37,822 nt of DNA, from positions 89,170 to 126,991 of the forward strand of contig CACJUH010000004.1 in assembly GCA_902596545.1 (NCBI GenBank). The letters are read 5' to 3'. A program made the position numbers and the translations under genes. Origin of the DNA: an uncultured Candidatus Actinomarina sp. GTDB lineage: Bacteria > Actinomycetota > Acidimicrobiia > Actinomarinales > Actinomarinaceae. Shown here one piece after another: positions 33,505 through 37,822 of the stretch. The stretch's first letter is position 1. Every line of letters starts with the position of its first letter. The notes under the pieces were generated by a model that had not been told where the DNA came from, did not search any database, and saw nothing but the letters and a program-made list of their open reading frames with translations.

Positions 33505-33792
33505 TTAAGAAATTACTGATTGAACTTTAAGTGCAATACTCATATCACCAGCAACCTTTAATTTCCCGGTCATAAAAGCTGCTTGTGGGCTTGAAGAACC
33601 ATCCATAATTGATTGCATAGTATCAGCATCTGTTGAAATTGTACATGTAGCTTCATTATCATCTGATGAAATTTCGCCACTATTTCCATCAATCAAAACT
33701 ACATTTTCGTCAACTACAAACTTTACTGACCCACCCAAAACGCTAAGGTCTTTTCCTTCAGCTCTTTCTTTTACTATTGCTAAGTAATCCAT
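33505..33792 (-). CDS. Small SCP2 sterol-binding-domain protein
   Basis: The 95 aa product has a lone, compact SCP2-like domain: LGGSVKFVVDENVVLIDGNSG, then EATCTISTDADTMQSIMDG, then SSSPQAAFMTGKLKVAGDMS with the typical GKLKVxGDMxxAL ending. Such proteins bind lipid or acyl ligands in a hydrophobic tunnel; the bacterial role is poorly defined. It is a single gene between two tRNAs, and nothing links it to the glycan genes. The ATG at 33792 has a clear Shine-Dalgarno sequence, one of very few in the window. The protein is acidic and has no signal peptide. Confidence 0.85.
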   Translation of the reverse strand: MDYLAIVKERAEGKDLSVLGGSVKFVVDENVVLIDGNSGEISSDDNEATCTISTDADTMQSIMDGSSSPQAAFMTGKLKVAGDMSIALKVQSVIS

Positions 33793-33796
33793 TATT

Positions 33797-33801
33797 CCTC
33801 C
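33797..33801 (-). promoter_or_regulatory. Shine-Dalgarno GGAGG of the SCP2-domain gene
   Basis: GGAGG ends 4 nt before the ATG at 33792. It shows that the organism does use anti-SD pairing at some genes, in contrast to the leaderless gene heads in the island. Confidence 0.7.
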
Positions 33802-33812
33802 ATTCGCTATTA

Positions 33813-33818
33813 AGTATA
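33813..33818 (-). promoter_or_regulatory. -10-like box TATACT upstream of the SCP2-domain gene
   Basis: TATACT lies in the 46-bp gap between tRNA-Asn and the SCP2 gene and would give a leader of roughly 14 nt that just includes the GGAGG. No -35 element can be placed, because the position would fall inside the tRNA gene. Confidence 0.3.
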
Positions 33819-33838
33819 GTGAAAATAAAATTGTATAG

Positions 33839-33911
33839 CTCCGAGGGTGGGACTTGAACCCACAACCAACGGATTAACAGTCCGCTGCTCTGCCAATTGA
33901 GCTACCTCGGA
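33839..33911 (-). tRNA. tRNA-Asn (GUU)
   Basis: A 73-nt cloverleaf on the minus strand. The acceptor TCCGAGG pairs with CCTCGGA, the D arm is GCTC...GAGC, the anticodon loop CTGTTAA has anticodon GTT, and the T arm is GTGGG-TTCAAGT-CCCAC; the discriminator is G. CCA is not encoded. It lies 23 bp downstream of dnaG. Confidence 0.96.
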
Positions 33912-33921
33912 TAGCAAATTA

Positions 33922-33927
33922 ATAATA
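33922..33927 (-). promoter_or_regulatory. -10-like box TATTAT before tRNA-Asn
   Basis: TATTAT ends 10 nt before the mature 5' end of tRNA-Asn in the 23-bp gap after dnaG. It could start tRNA transcription about 3 nt upstream of the mature end. The corresponding -35 position, inside the dnaG end, is a weak match. Confidence 0.35.
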
Positions 33928-33934
33928 CTAGATA

Positions 33935-35560
33935 TTAAAGGGTATTCTGATAAATTTCTTTTTTCTTTTTGATGTCTTCTACTTCTTGAAGGAGTTGAAA
34001 ATTTTTATTTTCAGATTCTTCAAATTCATGGATTAATTCATCAATTTTTATATTTGCAAAATGTAAATATAGTCTTGAGACTGCCTCAGAGTATTGATCT
34101 TTTGTATAAGAGATATTTAGATAATCTTCTTTTTTTGTATTTTCATTTCTGATATCATCAATTAATTTTTTAAATTCAGAATTTAACTCTATCAACTTGT
34201 TAATTTCTTCATTTGAATTAAATTCATTAGAGATCATTTCTGCAATAATCAAATCTTTAAAAATAGATATAGAACTTATTGTTTGTTCTGTGATATCTTC
34301 TTTTTGTTCAGAAGTTTGGAACTTTAATTCTTTCTTGAGAATGTCTTTAGCTGTATTTAGTTTTAAAGATAATAAATCTAACGAAACATCAACTTCAAGT
34401 GGACTAAGATTAGATGTTATTTGCATAAAATAAGTAAAAACACTTTTTTTGTCAGATGTATGTTGAATAAATTTATCGATCAAGAATTCCACTATTTCAA
34501 CATTATCGTTTAAAACACTACTAAAAATATTTTCATTGTCTTCATAGAGTTCAGAAATATCTTTGTATTTATCCGGTAAATTAAGGCAATGTATTTCAAG
34601 TTGATTAGAAACTTGATTTTTAATTTCTAAAACTCTTTCTGTTGCCTTAAGTCCTGCTTCATCATTGTCAAAACAAAGTAATATTTTCTTCGTATAACGT
34701 GAGACAGCTTCTAGCTGTTGAACTGTAAGTGCTGTACCCGATGGCGAGGCACTATTAGAATAACCTAATTGATTTAATGATAAAACATCAAAGTATCCTT
34801 CAACTAAAAATACATATCCTTTCTTCTTGACTGACGATATGAACTCTTTTGTGAAATATAAATTCCTATTTTTTTTATATAAAACTGAATCTGAAGAATT
34901 TAAATATTTAGGTCCAAAATCTTGAAGTGCCCTTCCACCATATGCAATAGTTTCAGATCTAAAGTTAAGAATAGGAAACATTATTCTATTTTTAAATAAA
35001 AAATTATTACTGCTAGAGATAAATCCTAATTTTTTTAAATCAAAGTCAGAGATTTTATTTTTATCACAAAACTTTTGAAAATCTTCAACATTTGAATCAA
35101 TAAAAGATACACCATATTTTTTAAAATCTTGTTCATTGAACTTTCTTGAAATAAGGTACTCTTTTGCTGTTTTAGATTTCTCCGAATCCATCATTTCTTT
35201 AAAGTATTCATCAATGAGATTTATTTTTTGTTGAAAATTTTTAAAATCATTAGTCTGACTAGTTTCGGTATACGTAAGTTTGAATCCATACTTTTCAGCA
35301 ACTAATTCAACTGCATCTTGAAACTCCAAATTATGAATTTCTTGAACATATTTATATATGTCACCGCCCATTTTGCATCCAAAACAATGAAATAAATTTT
35401 CTACGTCTGTAAAACTCATACTTGCAGTTTTTTCACCATGAAAAGGACACAATGCCATCCCTTTAGTTCCTCTAAGTTTTCCAGTTGTAGTAGATAAAAC
35501 AAAGTCGCTAATTTTAGATCTTTTTTTTAAATCTTCGATTGATTGCTTTGATATACCCAT
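33935..35560 (-). CDS. dnaG: DNA primase
   Basis: A 541 aa DnaG, somewhat shorter than the common 580-640 aa. The N-terminal CHC2 zinc finger is Cys38, His41, Cys59 and Cys62 (CPFHGEKTASMSF and FHCFGCKMGGD). The catalytic core has YGGRAL (207-211), and the TOPRIM residues are EGYFDVLS (254-261) and CFDNDEAGLKATE (296-308). The C-terminal helicase-binding region is helical, Lys/Glu-rich and divergent. It makes RNA primers at the replication fork. The ATG overlaps the glyS stop as TAATG. Together with uppS and glyS, the order fits actinobacterial chromosomes in abbreviated form. Confidence 0.96.
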   Translation of the reverse strand: MGISKQSIEDLKKRSKISDFVLSTTTGKLRGTKGMALCPFHGEKTASMSFTDVENLFHCFGCKMGGDIYKYVQEIHNLEFQDAVELVAEKYGFKLTYTETSQTNDFKNFQQKINLIDEYFKEMMDSEKSKTAKEYLISRKFNEQDFKKYGVSFIDSNVEDFQKFCDKNKISDFDLKKLGFISSSNNFLFKNRIMFPILNFRSETIAYGGRALQDFGPKYLNSSDSVLYKKNRNLYFTKEFISSVKKKGYVFLVEGYFDVLSLNQLGYSNSASPSGTALTVQQLEAVSRYTKKILLCFDNDEAGLKATERVLEIKNQVSNQLEIHCLNLPDKYKDISELYEDNENIFSSVLNDNVEIVEFLIDKFIQHTSDKKSVFTYFMQITSNLSPLEVDVSLDLLSLKLNTAKDILKKELKFQTSEQKEDITEQTISSISIFKDLIIAEMISNEFNSNEEINKLIELNSEFKKLIDDIRNENTKKEDYLNISYTKDQYSEAVSRLYLHFANIKIDELIHEFEESENKNFQLLQEVEDIKKKKEIYQNTL

Positions 35561-36852
35561 TATATTTTTAAGAAATAATCAAGAAGGTCCTCTATTTTTA
35601 TTCGTTCCTGTTCCATTGAATCTCTATTCCTTATCGTGACTGATAAATCTTCCAAAGAATCAAAATCTATAGTTACACAATAGGGGGTCCCAATTTCATC
35701 TTGTCGTCTGTACCTTTTACCTATTGATTGAGTTACATCAACTTCTGTTCTGAAAAATTTCTGCAAAGTTTGTTGTATTTCATTTGAAACTTTAATTAAT
35801 TCTTCTTTTTTACTCAATGGTAGAATCCCTATTTGGACAGGTGCGATTTCAAAATTAAATCTAAATAGTGTTCTAGTAGTATCATTAATTACTTCTTCAT
35901 CATATGTTGAACACAGTAAAGCAAAGAGTGTTCTTGTTAATCCCCCTGCAGGTTCAATTACAACTGGTGCTATTTTCTCATTTGTTTCTGAATCAAAATA
36001 TGATAAATCCTTTCCACTAGAGCTTTCGTGTGAACTTAAATCAAAACTTCCTCGATTTGCAATTCCTTCAAGCTCACCCCATCCCCAAGGGTAATCAAAT
36101 TCAATGTCTACAGTTTTAGATGCATAATGAGCTAGTTCGTTTTCTTCATGTTCTCTCAACCTGAGCTTCTCTTCTGGTATGCCTATCCCCTTGTACCACT
36201 CAAGTCTCTTATTTACCCAGAAGTCAAACCATTCATTTTCATTTTCTTTTCTACAAAAATATTCAATTTCCATTTGTTCAAATTCTCTAGTTCTGAATAT
36301 AAACTGACCAGGAGTAATTTCATTTCTGAATGATTTTCCTATATTAGCTATTCCAAATGGAAGTTTTGCTCTCATTGTTCTTTGAACATTCTCAAAATTT
36401 ACAAATATACCTTGTGCTGTTTCTGGTCGTAGATACACTGCTGAGTTTTCATTTTGTACTGGGCCTATGTTTGTTTCAAACATAAGATTAAATTGACGCG
36501 GCTCTGTTAAATCTTCTTTTTTTAGATTTTCTGGTACTTGGTCAGCTCTAAATCTTTCACCTGTAGGTTTATGATCTACCATAGGATCTGTAAATTCAGC
36601 TAAATGGCCAGATGCTTTCCATACTTCAGAACTTTGAATAATAGCTGTATCTATAGGAAATATAGACACTTTGCTATCTTGATTTATATCTTTCCACCAG
36701 CTTCCAGAGATATTGTTTTTAAGCAGAGCACCCAATGGGCCATAGTCATAAGAGCTCCTTAATCCGCCATATATTGATGAAGCATTAAAAACAAAGCCTC
36801 TAGAATTTGCTATTTTTACAATTTTGTCGAATAAATTATCAATTTTTTCCAT
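35560..36852 (-). CDS. glyS: Glycyl-tRNA synthetase (class II, single-chain alpha2 type)
   Basis: A 430 aa protein, slightly below the usual 460 aa. It begins with VKIANSRGFVFNASSIYGG and YDYGPLGALLKNN. NLMFETNIGP and YLRPETAQGIFVNF form the motif 2 region, and GKSFRNEITPGQFIFRTREFEQ carries the catalytic Arg. SYFDSETNEKIAPVVIEPAGGLTRTL, seen as PVVIEPAGGLTRTLFAL, holds motif 3, and a short anticodon-binding domain follows. It charges tRNA-Gly. The homodimeric type is the one found in actinobacteria. The start lies 14 bp inside the uppS end and the stop overlaps dnaG as TAATG. Confidence 0.96.
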   Translation of the reverse strand: MEKIDNLFDKIVKIANSRGFVFNASSIYGGLRSSYDYGPLGALLKNNISGSWWKDINQDSKVSIFPIDTAIIQSSEVWKASGHLAEFTDPMVDHKPTGERFRADQVPENLKKEDLTEPRQFNLMFETNIGPVQNENSAVYLRPETAQGIFVNFENVQRTMRAKLPFGIANIGKSFRNEITPGQFIFRTREFEQMEIEYFCRKENENEWFDFWVNKRLEWYKGIGIPEEKLRLREHEENELAHYASKTVDIEFDYPWGWGELEGIANRGSFDLSSHESSSGKDLSYFDSETNEKIAPVVIEPAGGLTRTLFALLCSTYDEEVINDTTRTLFRFNFEIAPVQIGILPLSKKEELIKVSNEIQQTLQKFFRTEVDVTQSIGKRYRRQDEIGTPYCVTIDFDSLEDLSVTIRNRDSMEQERIKIEDLLDYFLKI

Positions 36853-37546
36853 AAGTTCTATTCCTTGAATTAAATTCTAGTAAGACATCATCTAATATGT
36901 CTGCATTTATATCAGGCCAAAGGTCTTCAATAAATAACAGTTCGGTATACGAAAGTTGGTATAGTAAAAAATTACTTATTCTGTTCTCTCCTGCTGTTCT
37001 TAATAGAAGATCAGGAAACGGAACCTCTGGGTACTGAAAGTAGTTAATAAAGCTATCTTTTATATCCTTTAAAGTAAGTTCTTTATTGAGATTTAAATTA
37101 TGTAAATTTAACACTGCATTGTGAATTTCATCATGTGACCCGTAATTAAATGCAAAATTTAAATTTAATTTAGTATTGTTTTGAGTTAAGTTTTCTGTCT
37201 CTTCCATTAATTCTTTATTCTCATCAGGTAATTTTTCATCAGTCAAGTCTCCTAAAAATCTGAACCGGACACCTTTTTGATTAAATTCATCTCTTCTCCT
37301 AATAAGAATATCTCTATTAAAAAACATCAAATATTCCACTTCTTCATCAGAACGAAGCCAATTTTCAGTAGAAAAAGCATACACCGTGAGCCACTTAATA
37401 TTATTATTTATTGCCCAATCTATTGTTGTTGATAAAGAATGTTCACCAGCAGCATGTCCAGCAGTTCTGTCAAGTCCTTTATCAAGTGCCCACCTACCAT
37501 TACCGTCCATAATGATTGCTAAATGGTCAAGATTGTTATTTTTCAT
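36839..37546 (-). CDS. uppS: Isoprenyl (undecaprenyl/decaprenyl) diphosphate synthase, cis-prenyltransferase
   Basis: A 235 aa protein with AIIMDGNGRWALDKG (catalytic Asp14), the HAAGEHSL stretch, VYAFSTENWLRSDEEV, LNFAFNYGSHDEI and the C-terminal DLLLRTAGENRISNFLLYQ (RTxGExRxSNFLxxQ). It extends farnesyl or similar diphosphate in cis to the C50-C55 carrier lipid. That lipid is the substrate of both initiating transferases in the island, so its closeness is of interest although the gene is core. It overlaps ybeY by 11 bp and glyS by 14 bp. Confidence 0.96.
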   Translation of the reverse strand: MKNNNLDHLAIIMDGNGRWALDKGLDRTAGHAAGEHSLSTTIDWAINNNIKWLTVYAFSTENWLRSDEEVEYLMFFNRDILIRRRDEFNQKGVRFRFLGDLTDEKLPDENKELMEETENLTQNNTKLNLNFAFNYGSHDEIHNAVLNLHNLNLNKELTLKDIKDSFINYFQYPEVPFPDLLLRTAGENRISNFLLYQLSYTELLFIEDLWPDINADILDDVLLEFNSRNRTYGKN

Positions 37547-37822
37547 TCCAAACCTTTTTTAGAATTGTATTTTCAATACTACTCAGCTTTTTTGTATCGT
37601 CATGAGAATATCCAATTAAATGTAGCAATCCATGAACAAGTACTAGTTGATATTCTTCAATTAATGTTTTTGTGTACTTTTTTGAATGTTTTTTTATAAG
37701 TTTTCTATTTAAGAATAAATCTCCGAGAATTTCATTATTGTTTTTGTCTAATTTATTGATACTTGCCAAGTCTTTATAAAGAGGGATAGTCAATACATCT
37801 GTAGGATAATCTTTTAGAAAAT
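37536..37822 (-). CDS. ybeY: Endoribonuclease YbeY (rRNA maturation), 5' end outside the window
   Basis: The reading frame is open to the window edge and upstream codons encode YPTDVLTIPL, the YbeY PTDVLSFP motif, so the TTG at 37793 is not the real start. LGDLFLN and the zinc motif HGLLHLIGYSHDD (His-x3-His-x5-His) confirm the family. YbeY is a metal-dependent RNase involved in 16S rRNA 3' processing and ribosome quality control. It is followed directly by uppS (11-bp overlap); in many actinobacteria era and recO lie between, so they have moved or been lost here. About 95 codons are visible. Confidence 0.93.
   Translation of the reverse strand, partial: FLKDYPTDVLTIPLYKDLASINKLDKNNNEILGDLFLNRKLIKKHSKKYTKTLIEEYQLVLVHGLLHLIGYSHDDTKKLSSIENTILKKVWNEK

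Noticed and set aside
1-37822. CRISPR arrays, insertion sequences, integrases, toxin-antitoxin or restriction genes
   Set aside because: No repeat-spacer pattern, inverted-repeat-bounded transposase or related domain was seen on either strand.

Overview
This window looks like part of the chromosome of a streamlined, very AT-rich actinobacterium. The strongest clue is the right end. There, ybeY, uppS, glyS and dnaG run in one direction, an abbreviated version of the actinobacterial ybeY-era-recO-uppS-glyS-dnaG neighbourhood. A LytR-CpsA-Psr protein, a NamH-like N-acetylmuramate hydroxylase and many apparently leaderless promoters agree with this. The low GC, the near absence of intergenic DNA and the overlapping gene ends suggest a marine group such as Candidatus Actinomarina, but that genus-level guess is inference.

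Layout. Positions 1-31053 are a surface-polysaccharide island, and a very large O-antigen-ligase-like gene (31017-33422) closes it. Positions 33424-37822 are core genome: tRNA-CAU, a small SCP2-domain protein, tRNA-Asn, dnaG, glyS, uppS and the truncated ybeY. The island divides into short blocks on alternating strands. 1-1546 (-): UDP-HexNAc dehydrogenase (cut by the window edge) and UDP-GlcNAc 2-epimerase. 1591-2547 (+): a lone glycosyltransferase. 2510-9768 (-): asnB, flippase, heparinase-II/III-like protein, polymerase, glycosyltransferase. 9835-10455 (+): a PglC/WbaP-type phosphoglycosyl transferase. 10452-19627 (-): NamH-like hydroxylase, polyprenol-P-mannose-synthase-like GT2, polymerase, GT4, and a four-gene nucleotide-sugar cassette followed by a WbuB-like GT. 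19693-24933 (+): two epimerase-family SDRs and three GTs. 24924-27052 (-): ugd and uxs. 27086-29201 (+): a GT and a WecA-type initiating transferase. 29193-29900 (-): RmlA-like nucleotidyltransferase. 29947-31053 (+): LCP protein.

How it fits together. Sugar precursors made here probably include UDP-GlcA (Ugd), UDP-xylose (Uxs), a 4-epimerised uronate, a ManNAcA/GlcNAcA-type uronate and an L-configured 6-deoxy-amino sugar. Two different initiating transferases, one recognisable flippase, two Wzy-like polymerases plus the giant ligase-like protein, and nine glycosyltransferases imply at least two glycans or lipid-linked intermediates. AsnB could amidate uronic acids, the heparinase-like protein could trim or modify polymer, and LCP could attach polymer to peptidoglycan. 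The NamH-like enzyme predicts N-glycolylated muramic acid.

No stretch of 300 bases lacks a gene. All five convergent gene pairs overlap inside coding sequence. I saw no insertion sequences, CRISPR arrays, rRNA, or intrinsic terminators that I could defend.
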